64,000 bases of DNA. Source: Burkholderia sp. lig30. Its GTDB lineage: Bacteria > Pseudomonadota > Gammaproteobacteria > Burkholderiales > Burkholderiaceae. The notes under the pieces were generated by a model. That model was not told where the DNA came from. It saw nothing but the letters and a program-made list of their open reading frames with translations, and ran no database searches. Below, piece after piece: positions 18,050 through 29,146 of this stretch. The DNA is taken from assembly GCF_000687455.2 (NCBI RefSeq), contig NZ_JGVW01000080.1, forward strand, positions 1-64,000, given 5' to 3'. The first letter of the stretch is position 1; the number at the start of each line of letters is the position of its first letter. Both the position numbers and the translations under genes were made by a program.

Positions 18050-19837
18050 TCACTCGTCGTCGTCATCCTCCGAATCGTCAGCCGCATCGGCCGACGCTTC
18101 GCCATACTTCGCCTGCACCGCCGCCTTGAACGGCTTCAACGTCGGCTGCTCGTCGCACAGCTTGTACAGCGCAGCGAGCTGCTGCGGCCAGTCCTTCAGT
18201 TCCGTCGCGAACACATGCAGGCGCTCGACCGTATCCATCGCGTCCGCGTCGCGGCCATCGAGCGCCTGCAGCACCGCATACCGGCGCAGAACCGTCTCGC
18301 CGGGCAGGAGCGACAGCGCGCGCTCGTGCGCGGCGAGCTTCTGCGGCAGGTCGGCCCGCGAGATCGTCAGCAGCGTCGCCGCGCCGTAATCGCCCCACGC
18401 ACCGAACAGGAACGACGGCGCATCGCGATACTGGGCAGCCGGATCGCTGCCGTAATACAGCACTTCCGCGCGCTGGTAATCGCGCAACACCGGATACGCC
18501 GCCGCCAGCCCGCCGAGCGACAGCAACGCGAACAGCGCGAACGCCGCGCCGCGCGGCAGCACGCGCAGCGGCTTGACGTCGAGCAGCCCGATCACGAACA
18601 TCGCCGGCAGCAGGAAGAACATGTACTGCTGCGGATACTCGACGAGCGCGTGCATCAGCAGCACGCCGATCAGCGCGAAACCGAACACGCGCGCGCTGGT
18701 GTGCGGCGCGCGCAGCGCGCGCACCAGCCACAGCACGAGCGTGACAACCAGCACCCCGAGCCCGGCGACGCCGGACTTCGCGAGCAGGTCGATGAAGATG
18801 TCGTGCGCGTTGTTCGCGATCTCCACCCCGCCGAGCGCGCGCGCGAGCGCGAACTGGTGCACCGGGAACTCACCCCAGCCGACGCCGAGGAGCGGATGCT
18901 CGTGGAACATCGTGAGCCCGTACTTCCAGAGCGCGAGGCGCGGTGCGATCTGTCCGGCGTCGCGCATCCGTTCGGCCGCCGATTCCGCCAGGTTCAGCTG
19001 GTAATGCACGTTCGCCCAGCGCACGGCGACGTTCACCGCGACGAACGCGACGGCAAGCACCACCGGCATCAGCCATGCGCGCGCGCGGCCGGGCGCACCG
19101 GGATGACGGCGCGCTTCGGCCCACGCCATCCAGAAACCGGCAACGACCATCACCCCGACCTGCAGCCACGGGCCGCGCGACACCGTCAGCGCCAGCCCGC
19201 TCGACAGCACGACCGACAACACGAGCCACGCCCACGCGGGCATGCGGCGCGTCTGCACGAGATACAGCGCGCCGGCGAGCGCGAACGCGATGTAAGTCGC
19301 CAGATGGTTCGCCTGCGCCATGTTGCCGTACGGCCGCCGCTCGGCCGCCACGTTGTACATCACGACGAACGGCGACACCGCCGACTCGAGATGGAACAGC
19401 TGCACGAACTGGCACGCCACGGCGAACACGCCGCCGATGATCAGCGCGCCCGCCATCATCCGGGCCACGACGTCGGTCAGGTTCGCGCGGGCGAGCGCGT
19501 AGCCCGCCTGCATCGCGACGAGCGCCGCGCCGAAATAGCCGACCGCGAGCCAGTTCATCGACGGTTGCCGCAGCGGCAGCAACGCCACCTGCGCGATCAG
19601 CACCGCCGCGAACGCCAGCGGCGCGGCAAACGCGGCCGGCGCGGCGAAGGGCACGGCCGGGCGGCTCGTGCGCACCAGCAGGACGACGCTCGCGCCGAGC
19701 AGCAGGTACAGCACCAGCGCGGAAAACTCGGAATAGAAAGTCGGAATCGGATAGGTGTGGTTCGTGACCGCATACGGCACGATCAACGCGACAGCGAGCG
19801 CAACCAGCGACAACGAACGCGAGAAGGAGGAAGGCAT
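18050..19837 (-). CDS. PglL-type O-oligosaccharyltransferase (O-antigen ligase family)
   Basis: Inner-membrane enzyme transferring lipid-linked glycan to Ser/Thr of periplasmic proteins. Seen: 595 aa, about ten or more hydrophobic segments, and a large periplasmic loop containing HPLLGVGWGEFPVHQF, the signature of the Wzy_C/PglL superfamily. The soluble C-terminal part is helical and ends in an acidic tail (DDSEDDDDE). The start at 19837 has a GGAGGA ribosome binding site. It lies directly downstream of a type IV pilin gene, a plausible substrate. I recall general O-glycosylation in Burkholderia depending on a PglL in this gene context. An O-antigen ligase (WaaL) role is the alternative, made less likely by the pilin neighbour. 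Confidence 0.85.
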   Translation of the reverse strand: MPSSFSRSLSLVALAVALIVPYAVTNHTYPIPTFYSEFSALVLYLLLGASVVLLVRTSRPAVPFAAPAAFAAPLAFAAVLIAQVALLPLRQPSMNWLAVGYFGAALVAMQAGYALARANLTDVVARMMAGALIIGGVFAVACQFVQLFHLESAVSPFVVMYNVAAERRPYGNMAQANHLATYIAFALAGALYLVQTRRMPAWAWLVLSVVLSSGLALTVSRGPWLQVGVMVVAGFWMAWAEARRHPGAPGRARAWLMPVVLAVAFVAVNVAVRWANVHYQLNLAESAAERMRDAGQIAPRLALWKYGLTMFHEHPLLGVGWGEFPVHQFALARALGGVEIANNAHDIFIDLLAKSGVAGLGVLVVTLVLWLVRALRAPHTSARVFGFALIGVLLMHALVEYPQQYMFFLLPAMFVIGLLDVKPLRVLPRGAAFALFALLSLGGLAAAYPVLRDYQRAEVLYYGSDPAAQYRDAPSFLFGAWGDYGAATLLTISRADLPQKLAAHERALSLLPGETVLRRYAVLQALDGRDADAMDTVERLHVFATELKDWPQQLAALYKLCDEQPTLKPFKAAVQAKYGEASADAADDSEDDDDE

Positions 19838-20002
19838 GAGCAAACCGGGTGTCAGCAACCGGCGCACTATACAAAAAAAACCCTCTTCTGTGCGGGGACG
19901 TTGCAACGGTTGCGCCGCACCGCCGGTTTGGGCGGCCGCCGCCCGGCGCCCGGCGACGGCCGGTCAGCCAGGCGCCGCGGCCCCTGGCGGCGAGGCCCGA
20001 CG

Positions 20003-20611
20003 CTATGCGCGGCACTCGGCCGGCGCGAACTTCGCCGGCAGGGAGGCCGCGTCGGCCGGCAGCGGTCCCGCGCCCGGCGCCGGCAGCGACGACGCGCGCT
20101 TGCCTGCCGAGAAGCATTCCCACGTGACCGAACCGGCCTGCATCGTGCCTTTCGCGAGCGGCACGCGGGCCGTCGGCGCATCAGCGCGGTCGGGCGCGGA
20201 CGGCACCAGCACGAGCGTGTTCGCATCGGCGGGTGCCACCCGGGCGCTGAAGACGACCGAAATCTGGCCGGTGTCGTCGTCGATGCGGACCGACTCGACG
20301 TTGCGGGTCGCTGCCGGCGCGCTGTAACCGCCCGACAGGCCCGTGCCGCTCGCGGCATTGTCCGCGACGGCAAGGCGCGCGGACGCGGCGAGCGCGAGCC
20401 TCTCCCCGACCCGCGAGCGCGCAAGGTAATCCTGATAGGCGGGAATCGCATACGCGGCGACCACCCCGACGATCGCGAGCACGATCATCAGTTCGATCAG
20501 CGTGAAGCCGCCGACGCGCCAGCGCGGCGTGCGGCGTGGCGCGAGCGGGCGCGCATGCCGCAAGTCGGCGGCCAGGCGGCGAAACAGGGAAACGGAAAAG
20601 GCTTCGAACAT
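20003..20611 (-). CDS. Type IV pilin (PilA-like)
   Basis: 202 aa prepilin. Seen: a long basic leader of about 35 residues ending at WRVGG, then [20 protein letters not shown], the N-methylated pilin signature with Glu5, followed by [15 protein letters not shown]. Two C-terminal cysteines (WECF and AECRA) form the usual disulfide loop. Processing by a prepilin peptidase is expected. The next gene downstream encodes a PglL-like O-oligosaccharyltransferase, suggesting that the pilin may be glycosylated. The N-terminal leader is longer than in most type IVa pilins. Confidence 0.9.
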   Translation of the reverse strand: MFEAFSVSLFRRLAADLRHARPLAPRRTPRWRVGGFTLIELMIVLAIVGVVAAYAIPAYQDYLARSRVGERLALAASARLAVADNAASGTGLSGGYSAPAATRNVESVRIDDDTGQISVVFSARVAPADANTLVLVPSAPDRADAPTARVPLAKGTMQAGSVTWECFSAGKRASSLPAPGAGPLPADAASLPAKFAPAECRA

Positions 20612-20625
20612 GGCTGGCTCCGGAA

Positions 20626-20658
20626 ACGAAAAACGCCTGCCGATCAAGGCAGGCGTTT
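20626..20658 (-). terminator. Rho-independent terminator downstream of terC
   Basis: Stem with 11-base arms (20631-20641 and 20648-20658) and a 6-base loop; on the minus strand it is followed by TTTTTCGTTT. It overlaps the region just before the pilin start, separating terC from the pilin gene. Confidence 0.7.
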
Positions 20659-20710
20659 CGATCGTAGCCAGCCGGCCGCGGCGCCGGCAGTCGGCCGGAC
20701 GGCCAACGCG

Positions 20711-21421
20711 TCAGTGCAGGCTCGCGCCAGATGCGCCCCGGCGCTTCTTCAGCGCATAGCCGACCCCCACCACGAACAGCGCGCCGGCCATGCTCGCGCC
20801 ATAGATCGCGGCGGGCGTGTCGAGGAGCGGCCAGCGATCACCGGCCGGGTCGTTCACCATCAGGCCGCCGGCGATCCAGCCGAGCAGCGCCGCGCCGAAC
20901 GCGACGATGATCGGGAAGCGGTCGAGCAGCTTCAGCACCAGCGTGCTTCCCCACACGATGATCGGGATGCTGACGACGAGGCCGAAGATCACCAGCGCAA
21001 GCCGGTGGCCGGGATCGGCCTGCTCGGCCGCGCCGGCGATCGCGATCACGTTGTCGAGGCTCATCACCGCATCGGCGACCACGATCGTCTTGACCGCCGT
21101 CCACAGCTTGTCGGCCGGCTTGATGTTGTCGTGCGCATCCGGGGCCGGCGCCATCAGCTTGACGCCGATCCACAGCAGCAGCACGCCGCCCGCGAACTTC
21201 AGCAGCGGCACGTCGAGCAGCACGACGGCGAACGCGATCAGCGCGACCCGCAGCACGATCGCGCCGGCGGTGCCCCACAGCACGCCGCGCAAGCGCTGGC
21301 TCGCCGGCAGGTTCCGGCAGGCGAGCGCGATCACGACGGCGTTGTCGCCGCCGAGCAGGATGTCGATGACGACGATCTGGAACACTGCGCCCCAATGGAG
21401 CGACGTGAGGAATTCGAGCAT
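20711..21421 (-). CDS. TerC family integral membrane protein
   Basis: 236 aa, about seven membrane segments. Seen: the two family motifs LLGGDNAVVIALA near residue 23 and VADAVMSLDNVIAIAG near residue 118, each with an acidic residue inside the membrane. Known: TerC/Alx relatives are linked to manganese efflux and tellurite resistance. Inferred: metal export or homeostasis, possibly manganese. It lies 155 bases downstream of sucD but behind a terminator, so it is probably transcribed on its own. Confidence 0.88.
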   Translation of the reverse strand: MLEFLTSLHWGAVFQIVVIDILLGGDNAVVIALACRNLPASQRLRGVLWGTAGAIVLRVALIAFAVVLLDVPLLKFAGGVLLLWIGVKLMAPAPDAHDNIKPADKLWTAVKTIVVADAVMSLDNVIAIAGAAEQADPGHRLALVIFGLVVSIPIIVWGSTLVLKLLDRFPIIVAFGAALLGWIAGGLMVNDPAGDRWPLLDTPAAIYGASMAGALFVVGVGYALKKRRGASGASLH

Positions 21422-21521
21422 GAACGGGAAAAGAAAGGGAAATCCGGCGAGCCGGCACGGGCGGACGAGCCCGCCGCGCCGCGCGTTGCGCTTCGCGCCT
21501 TACAGAAGCGTTTCGCGAGCA

Positions 21522-21552
21522 TAACAAAAAACGCCGGCGATGCCGGCGTTTT
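21522..21552 (-). terminator. Rho-independent terminator of sucCD
   Basis: Perfect 8-base stem ACGCCGGC/GCCGGCGT (21531-21538 with 21542-21549) extended by flanking A/T pairs; the minus strand continues into TTTTTTG. It lies 24 bases past the sucD stop. Confidence 0.85.
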
Positions 21553-21575
21553 CTGCAGGACGTCCCCGAAGGAAA

Positions 21576-22457
21576 TTACAGCGCTGCCTTCAGCAGGCGG
21601 CCCATTTCCGACGGATTGCGCGTGACCGTGATGCCGCACGCTTCCATGATTTCCAGCTTCGCTTCGGCCGTATCCGCACCGCCCGAGATCAGCGCGCCGG
21701 CGTGGCCCATGCGCTTGCCCGGAGGCGCCGTGACGCCAGCGATGAAGCCGACCACCGGCTTCTTCATGTTGTCCTTGATCCACTGCGCCGCGTTGGCTTC
21801 GTCCGGACCGCCGATCTCGCCGATCATGACGACTGCATCCGTATCCGGATCGTCGTTGAACATCTTCATGACGTCGATGTGCTTCAGGCCGTTGATCGGG
21901 TCGCCGCCGATGCCGACTGCCGACGACTGGCCGAGGCCCAGTGCCGTCAGCTGCGCGACCGCTTCATACGTCAGCGTGCCCGAACGCGACACGACGCCGA
22001 TGCGGCCCTTGCGGTGGATGTGGCCCGGCATGATGCCGATCTTCAGTTCGTCCGGGGTGATCGTGCCCGGGCAGTTCGGCCCGAGCAGCAGCGTCTTGCG
22101 GCCTTCGCGGCGCATGCGGTCCTTCACTTCGATCATGTCGCGGACGGGGATGCCTTCCGTGATGCAGATCGCGAGATCCAGATCGGCTTCGACCGCTTCC
22201 CAGATCGCCGCAGCGGCGCCTGCCGGCGGCACGTAGATGACCGACACGGTCGCGCCGGTTTCTTCCTTCGCTTCCTTGACGCTCGCGTAGATCGGAATGC
22301 CTTCGAAATCTTCGCCGGCCTTCTTCGGGTTCACACCCGCGACGAACGCTTCACGGCCGTTCGCGTATTCACGGCATGCGCGCGTGTGGAACTGGCCGGT
22401 CTTGCCGGTAATGCCCTGCGTGATGACCTTTGTGTCTTTGTTGATCAGAATCGACAT
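21576..22457 (-). CDS. sucD: Succinyl-CoA synthetase alpha subunit
   Basis: Forms with SucC the TCA-cycle enzyme interconverting succinyl-CoA and succinate with ATP (or GTP) formation. Seen: 293 aa; N-terminal [21 protein letters not shown], the CoA-binding fold, a GPNCPG motif, and [14 protein letters not shown] carrying the phosphorylated histidine. The length is typical. It lies 64 bases downstream of sucC. Confidence 0.97.
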   Translation of the reverse strand: MSILINKDTKVITQGITGKTGQFHTRACREYANGREAFVAGVNPKKAGEDFEGIPIYASVKEAKEETGATVSVIYVPPAGAAAAIWEAVEADLDLAICITEGIPVRDMIEVKDRMRREGRKTLLLGPNCPGTITPDELKIGIMPGHIHRKGRIGVVSRSGTLTYEAVAQLTALGLGQSSAVGIGGDPINGLKHIDVMKMFNDDPDTDAVVMIGEIGGPDEANAAQWIKDNMKKPVVGFIAGVTAPPGKRMGHAGALISGGADTAEAKLEIMEACGITVTRNPSEMGRLLKAAL

Positions 22458-22521
22458 GTATAGACCTCTGTTCGATTGGCGTCGCGTGTCAACCGCGCCA
22501 CCATGCGTGTGTTCGATAGCG

Positions 22522-23688
22522 TTACTTGCCTTCGGCAGCCGCGACGACCTTCTGCGCAGCTTCTTCCATGCTGTCTGCCGAGATGATCGGCAGGCCCGAA
22601 TCGGCCAGCATCTTCTTGCCGAGGTCCTCGTTCGTGCCCTTCATGCGCACGACGAGCGGCACGTTCAGGTTCACGGCCTTCGAACCGGCGATCACGCCTT
22701 CCGCGATCACGTCGCAGCGCATGATGCCGCCGAAGATGTTGACGAGGATCGCCTTCAGGTCCGGGTTCTTCAGCATCAGCTTGAACGCTTCGGTGACCTT
22801 CTCGGTCGTCGCGCCACCGCCGACGTCCAGGAAGTTCGCCGGCTCGCCGCCGAACAGCTTGATCGTGTCCATCGTCGCCATCGCGAGGCCCGCGCCGTTC
22901 ACGAGGCAGCCGATGTTGCCGTCGAGCGAGATGTACGCGAGGTCGAACTGCGACGCTTCGATTTCAGCCGGATCTTCTTCGTCCAGGTCGCGGTACGCGA
23001 CGATTTCCGGGTGGCGGAACAGCGCGTTCGAGTCGAAGTTGAACTTCGCGTCGAGTGCGATGACCTTGCCGTCGCCGGAGACGTTCAGCGGGTTGATTTC
23101 AGCCAGCGACGCGTCGGTTTCCCAGAATGCCTTGTACAGGCCTTGCAGGATGGCGCGCGCTTGCGGAATCGAAGCAGCCGGCACGCCGATCTTCGCGGCG
23201 AGGTCGTCAGCCTGGGCGTCGAGCAGGCCGGTCGACGGCTCGACGATGACCTTGTGGATCAGTTCCGGGTGCTTTTCGGCAACTTCTTCGATGTCCATGC
23301 CGCCTTCGCTCGACCCCATCAGAACGATCTTTTGCGACACGCGATCAACGACGAGGCTGACATACAGTTCCTGCTTGATGTCGGCGCCTTCTTCGATCAT
23401 CAGACGGTTGACCTTCTGGCCTTCCGGACCGGTCTGGTGCGTGACGAGCTGCATGCCGAGGATCTGGTTCGCGTATTCGCGCACCTGCTCGATCGACTTC
23501 GCCACCTTCACACCGCCGCCCTTGCCACGGCCACCCGCGTGAATCTGAGCCTTCACGACCCACACCGGGCCGCCGAGCTCTTCCGCCACCTTGACGGCCT
23601 CGTCCACCGAGAACGCCGGCTTGCCGCGCGGTACCGCGACTCCGAATTTCCGCAGGATTTCCTTACCCTGGTACTCGTGAATCTTCAT
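22522..23688 (-). CDS. sucC: Succinyl-CoA synthetase beta subunit
   Basis: ATP-grasp subunit that binds succinate and nucleotide. Seen: 388 aa; [22 protein letters not shown], a [16 protein letters not shown] loop, [23 protein letters not shown] and the GGATTEKV and [11 protein letters not shown] blocks. It precedes sucD in the same operon. Confidence 0.97.
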   Translation of the reverse strand: MKIHEYQGKEILRKFGVAVPRGKPAFSVDEAVKVAEELGGPVWVVKAQIHAGGRGKGGGVKVAKSIEQVREYANQILGMQLVTHQTGPEGQKVNRLMIEEGADIKQELYVSLVVDRVSQKIVLMGSSEGGMDIEEVAEKHPELIHKVIVEPSTGLLDAQADDLAAKIGVPAASIPQARAILQGLYKAFWETDASLAEINPLNVSGDGKVIALDAKFNFDSNALFRHPEIVAYRDLDEEDPAEIEASQFDLAYISLDGNIGCLVNGAGLAMATMDTIKLFGGEPANFLDVGGGATTEKVTEAFKLMLKNPDLKAILVNIFGGIMRCDVIAEGVIAGSKAVNLNVPLVVRMKGTNEDLGKKMLADSGLPIISADSMEEAAQKVVAAAEGK

Positions 23689-23755
23689 GCGTGATTCCCT
23701 TCAGTCTGAGAGTTGGATAAAAGTCGCTTAAGTCGCTTCTTCTTGCAATTATCGG

Positions 23756-24358
23756 TTATTCCTTTCCACCGTCCCGCTCCGGACGGCTTGCACCGTACCA
23801 GCGCGGGTAGAACTGCCGCACCGCCTCGCCGTCGAACCGCAGTGCCTGGCAGCGGCCGAGCTGGAACGGTGGCGCGACGTTCGCTGCGTCGGTCGCCGCC
23901 GCTCCTTCGTGACGCTCCTCGCGCACATCCCACACGTCGCCGGCGAACGCCTGGATGGCTGCGGTCGGCAGCACGGCGCACAGCTCGGTGAGATGCGAAC
24001 AGCCCGCGACGCCGGACAGGAGCCGGGTGGCATCGCGACGAAAATTGCTGAGGAGATTGAGCCCGATAAGGGCACGATAGGCGGGATTGGCGGCTTCGCA
24101 ATGACCGGGATAAGGAACCCATTCCGACGACGCTTCGGCGTCGACGATGTTGAGGTCCCGATCAATGGTAATGCGTAGCCAGAGTTCATGAATCGGCAGG
24201 CCATCTGGCCGGGTGCCCGACCCAAGCACGACATCACGCGGCTTGTGGTCGGTCAGGCAGGCCTCGATATCCCACAAGCCGTCGCCGCGCTCATAGGCAT
24301 CCGATCGGATTGCGCGTCGATGTCGCAACTGACGGTGCACGGGCTCGGATAGCGGCAT
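23756..24358 (-). CDS. DUF2889 family protein
   Basis: 200 aa, cytoplasmic by appearance. Seen: N-terminal RQLRHRRAIRSDAYERGDGLWDIEACLTD split around residues 8-36, then HELWLRITIDRDLNIVDAEA and CEAANPAYRALIGLNLL, a pattern I recognise as the DUF2889 family; function unknown. The ATG at 24358 gives the conserved N-terminus directly. It lies upstream of sucC on the same strand with a 67-base gap and could be co-transcribed with it. Confidence 0.85.
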   Translation of the reverse strand: MPLSEPVHRQLRHRRAIRSDAYERGDGLWDIEACLTDHKPRDVVLGSGTRPDGLPIHELWLRITIDRDLNIVDAEASSEWVPYPGHCEAANPAYRALIGLNLLSNFRRDATRLLSGVAGCSHLTELCAVLPTAAIQAFAGDVWDVREERHEGAAATDAANVAPPFQLGRCQALRFDGEAVRQFYPRWYGASRPERDGGKE

Positions 24359-24504
24359 GCTGGAGGTTGAGGCCGGAGAGGAAAACCAGCGGATTCTAGC
24401 ATACCGGGTCTTCCGGTCAGGCCCGTGCGACGGCGGGTATTCCCGTCTGTTAAGAAATGATTGCGTTGCAGCAAACTCGCGCGGCGCGCGCGAGCGGAGC
24501 GCCG

Positions 24505-25361
24505 TCAATCGTCGCCGAACAGCTCGTCGCCGCCCTTGAGCAACTTCACGATCGTCGCGCGCGAGAAGCCGCGCGTCGCCAGGAAGCGTGCCTGCTTCGC
24601 GCGCTCGGCGGGCGTTTGCGGCACCGCACCGAATTTCTTGCGCCAGACCGCCTGCGCGCGCGCCCATTCCGTCTCGCGCAACTGCGCCCCCACCTCCTCG
24701 ACGAGCGCGTCGCCAACCGCATGCCGCTTCAGCTCGCCGACGATCCGCGCCGTACCGACGCGCGAGGCGCGGCGATGCACGAGGCTTTCGGCGAAGCGCG
24801 CGTCGGACAGCCAGCCTTCCTGTTCCAGCGCATCGAGCACCGGCTCGACCGATTCGCCTTCGCCGGCATAAGGCGCGAGCTTGCGCGCGAGTTCGGCCCG
24901 GCTGTACTCGCGCCGCGACAGGTAGCCGAGCGCGCGGCCTTTCAGCGAGCGGGCGGGCTTCGACGATGACGACGGCCGGCCGGCCGCGTCGGCGCCGCCG
25001 TCGGACGGCGCCCCTGCCCGGCGCGCGCGGCGCGGCGCCTGGCTCGTGCGGGTGTAGACGTCTTGCGCTGCGCCCGGCGCGTCGGCCGTGCCGGCGCGCG
25101 AGAAGCCGACGCCGGACACGCGCCGGCGCGCCCGATCGTGCGCGTCGAACGATTCGTCGTCATCGAACGGATCGGCCACCTCGAACGCGTACGGATCGGC
25201 CGCCGCAAATGAAACGAGGGCATCGTCGGATGCCCTCGTCGCGGTGCGGCTCGCGGCCCGCCGGCCGGCGCCGGGAGACGCGGCGCGCCGCGCCGGATCG
25301 CCCGGCGCGTCATGCGCGGTGCGCTCGTCCGGCACGCCCGCCTCGCCCCGGCGCTTCACCA

Positions 25362-25362
<1 letters not shown>
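24505..25362 (-). CDS. recX: RecA regulator RecX with long N-terminal extension
   Basis: Modulates RecA filament growth. Seen: 285 aa; the C-terminal 150 residues show the three-helix repeats of RecX ([55 protein letters not shown]). Residues 1-135 are a low-complexity, Ala/Arg/Asp-rich extension that shorter RecX proteins lack. The ATG at 25362 overlaps the recA stop as TGATG, so translation is coupled. A shorter start within the extension is possible but no better ribosome binding site is evident. Confidence 0.9.
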
Positions 25363-26432
<1,070 letters not shown>

Positions 26433-26514
26433 GAATCGTCCTTTGCTATGATGAGCAGCGTCTGATACGGGTGCGCCGGGTTCGACACCGCGGGGCACAC
26501 GACGAATGCAGACA

Positions 26515-26530
26515 CTGTATAAAAAAACAG
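26515..26530. promoter_or_regulatory. LexA (SOS) box between recA and a divergent response regulator
   Basis: The 16-base sequence CTGTATAAAAAAACAG matches the proteobacterial CTG-N10-CAG LexA operator. It lies 83 bases upstream of recA and about 100 bases upstream of the divergent response-regulator gene, so it should control recA and could affect both. Confidence 0.85.
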
Positions 26531-26629
26531 TGTTTTATGCAAGCCCGCGATGCGGGTCCGCGCCACACACAACTTCGGAGACAGCCGCGCCGGCGCCATC
26601 GCCGCGTCGCCGGCCACCGGTCACGCAAC

Positions 26630-27358
26630 ATGCGAATTCTCATCGCCGAAGATGACAGCATACTCGCGGACGGCCTCACCCGGTCACTCCGCCAGTCGGG
26701 CTATGCCGTCGACCATGTGAAGAACGGTGTCGAGGCCGATACGGCCCTGTCGATGCAGACGTTCGACCTGCTGATCCTCGATCTCGGCCTGCCGAAGATG
26801 CCCGGCCTCGACGTGCTGAAGCGGCTGCGCGCGCGCAACTCCAGCCTGCCGGTGCTGATCCTGACCGCCGCCGACAGCGTCGACGAGCGCGTGAAGGGCC
26901 TCGACCTCGGCGCCGACGACTACATGGCCAAGCCGTTCGCGCTCAACGAGCTGGAGGCGCGCGTGCGCGCGCTGACCCGGCGCGGCGCGGGCGGCGGCCC
27001 GACGGTCGTGCGGCACGGCTCGCTCGCGTTCGACCAGGTCGGCCGCATCGCGTACGCGAACGACCGCGTGCTCGACCTCTCCGCGCGCGAGCTCGGCCTG
27101 CTTGAAGTGCTGCTGCAGCGGATCGGCCGCCTCGTGTCGAAGGAACAGCTCGTCGACCACCTGTGCGAATGGGGCGAGGAAGTGAGCAACAACGCGATCG
27201 AAGTCTACGTGCACCGGCTGCGCAAGAAGATCGAGCCGAGCGGCGTGCGCATCGCCACCGTGCGCGGCCTCGGCTATTGCCTCGAGAAGACGGCGCCGGC
27301 AAGCGCGGGCGAACCCGCCGCGCCGCCGGCCGCCGCGGCCGGCTCGACGCTGCGCTGA
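26630..27358 (+). CDS. OmpR/PhoB-family response regulator (TctD/QseB-like)
   Basis: 242 aa. Seen: receiver domain MRILIAEDDS with the acidic pair at residues 8-9, phospho-acceptor D51 in LILDLGLP, conserved T/K region (LTAADS; MAKPF), then a winged-helix DNA-binding domain with the VSKEQLVDHLCEW and NAIEVYVHRLRKKIE motifs and RGLGYCLE at the wing. A 20-residue Ala/Pro-rich tail follows. The gene is 18 bases upstream of a sensor kinase; the pair is divergent from recA. The start at 26630 gives the canonical N-terminus. Confidence 0.92.
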   Translation: MRILIAEDDSILADGLTRSLRQSGYAVDHVKNGVEADTALSMQTFDLLILDLGLPKMPGLDVLKRLRARNSSLPVLILTAADSVDERVKGLDLGADDYMAKPFALNELEARVRALTRRGAGGGPTVVRHGSLAFDQVGRIAYANDRVLDLSARELGLLEVLLQRIGRLVSKEQLVDHLCEWGEEVSNNAIEVYVHRLRKKIEPSGVRIATVRGLGYCLEKTAPASAGEPAAPPAAAAGSTLR

Positions 27359-27376
27359 CGGCCAGCCGTCGCCGCC

Positions 27377-28930
27377 ATGGCCACGCCGGCACCCTCCCGC
27401 CATCCGACGGGCGAGCCCGTCTCCGCCGCCGACGCGGCACGCGACGCGCGCTACGAGAACCCGTTCGCGCCGCCCGACGAGACCGACGCGCCCGACGCCG
27501 TGCGGCCGCGCTCGCTGTTCGGCGAGATCCTCGACTGGATGCTCGCGCCGCTTCTGCTGCTCTGGCCGATGAGCATCGCCGTCACGTATCTCGTCGCGAA
27601 GACGATCGCGAACGGCCCGTTCGACCGCGCGCTCGAGACCAACGCGTACGTGCTCGCGCGGCAGATCCATCCGGTCAACGGCGTCGCCGAGCTGACGCTG
27701 CCCCAGGCGACGCGCGACTTCCTGCGCGCGGACAACGTCGACAGCGTCTACTTCCAGGTGCTCGGCACGCGCGGCGAGCTGGTCGCCGGCGAAGCCGACC
27801 TGCCGCTGCCGCGCGACGAGGATCGCCCGCCGCCGGGGGTCGTCGTGTTCCGCGACGACCTGCTGCGCGGCGACGACATCCGCGTCGCGTACACCACCGT
27901 CGCGCTGCCGCAGGCCAGCGGCACGCAGCCGGTGCTCGTGCAGGTCGGCGAGACGCTCGACAAGCGCAACGCGCTCGCGAACGACATCATCAAGGGCGTG
28001 ATCCTGCCGCAGTTCGTGATCCTGCCGCTCGCGATCCTGCTCGTCTGGTTCGGGCTGTCGCGCGGGCTCGCGCCGCTCAATGCGCTGCAGGCGCACATCC
28101 GCGGGCGCCGCCCGGACGACCTGTCGCCCGTCGAGGCGCAGCGCGCGCCGCCCGAGATCGAGCCGCTCGTCACGTCGTTCAACGAGCTGCTCGCGCGGCT
28201 CGAACAGAACATGGCGCTGCAGAAGCGCTTCATCGCCGACGCCGCGCACCAGATGAAGACCCCGCTCGCCGGGCTGCGCACGCAGGCGGAATTCGCGCTG
28301 CGCCACCCGGTCCCCGAAGACGTGCAGCGCTCGCTCGAGCAGATCGCGACCAGCTCCGAGCAGGCCGCGCGGCTCGTCACCCAGCTGCTTGCGCTCGCGC
28401 GCGCGGAGAACCGCGCGAGCGGGCTGATGCTCGAACCCGTCGAGATCGCGACGCTCGCGCGGCGCGCGGTGCGCGACTGGGTGCAGGCCGCGCTCGCGAA
28501 ACGGATGGATCTCGGCTACGAAGGCCCGGAAGACGACGCGCCGCTCGACGTCGACGGCAATCCGCTGATGCTGCGCGAAATGCTCGGCAACCTGATCGAC
28601 AACGCGATCCGCTATACGCAGGACGGCGGGCGCATCACCGTGCGCGTGCGCGCCGAGCACGGCGCGCGGCAGGTTCATCTGGAAGTCGAGGACACCGGCC
28701 CCGGCATCCCCGCGAGCGAACGCGCGCGCGTGCTCGAGCGCTTCTACCGGATCCTCGGCCGCGAGGGCGACGGCAGCGGCCTGGGGCTCGCGATCGTGCG
28801 CGAGATCGTCGCGCAGCACGGCGGCACGCTGACGCTGGACGATCACGTCTACCAGGAAAGCCCGCGCCTGGCCGGCACGCTCGTGCGCGTCAGCCTGCCG
28901 TTGCGCGAGCCGGCCCCGGAATTACCCTGA
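27377..28930 (+). CDS. Sensor histidine kinase (TctE-like)
   Basis: 517 aa. Seen: a cytoplasmic N-terminal tail of about 60 residues, TM1 (LAPLLLLWPMSIAVTYLVA), a periplasmic 2CSK_N-like sensor domain, TM2 (VILPQFVILPLAILLVWFG), HAMP-like linker, the H-box FIADAAHQMKTPLAG with H291, N-box NLIDNAIRYT, and the G1 DTGPGIP and G2 GSGLGLAI boxes. It is the cognate partner of the upstream response regulator. Relatives respond to tricarboxylates or other small ligands; the ligand cannot be inferred. The 215-base gap after it leads to the MHS transporter gene, a possible target. Confidence 0.92.
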   Translation: MATPAPSRHPTGEPVSAADAARDARYENPFAPPDETDAPDAVRPRSLFGEILDWMLAPLLLLWPMSIAVTYLVAKTIANGPFDRALETNAYVLARQIHPVNGVAELTLPQATRDFLRADNVDSVYFQVLGTRGELVAGEADLPLPRDEDRPPPGVVVFRDDLLRGDDIRVAYTTVALPQASGTQPVLVQVGETLDKRNALANDIIKGVILPQFVILPLAILLVWFGLSRGLAPLNALQAHIRGRRPDDLSPVEAQRAPPEIEPLVTSFNELLARLEQNMALQKRFIADAAHQMKTPLAGLRTQAEFALRHPVPEDVQRSLEQIATSSEQAARLVTQLLALARAENRASGLMLEPVEIATLARRAVRDWVQAALAKRMDLGYEGPEDDAPLDVDGNPLMLREMLGNLIDNAIRYTQDGGRITVRVRAEHGARQVHLEVEDTGPGIPASERARVLERFYRILGREGDGSGLGLAIVREIVAQHGGTLTLDDHVYQESPRLAGTLVRVSLPLREPAPELP

Positions 28931-29146
28931 CGTGCACTGCAGCAATTTCGCTGCCGCGACGCGATTTCGACGTAGTTGCGTGCCATTCAATGCCGGATCG
29001 GCATGCGAAGCCGTACATTGAGACCGGGTATACGCGTAATCAATTTGCCGGCGCGAGTCAGTGCGCCGTAAGTTTGCCCTCCAATAATCGTCCACGGAAC
29101 CGCCGCAAAGGCGGCCTACACATACAAAGGACTTGGAGACGATTTC

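Noticed and set aside
17996-21625. A very long open frame on the plus strand (over 1200 codons) antisense to pglL, pilin and terC
   Set aside because: It is an arginine/histidine-rich shadow caused by GC-rich codon bias of the real minus-strand genes, which have clear family motifs.
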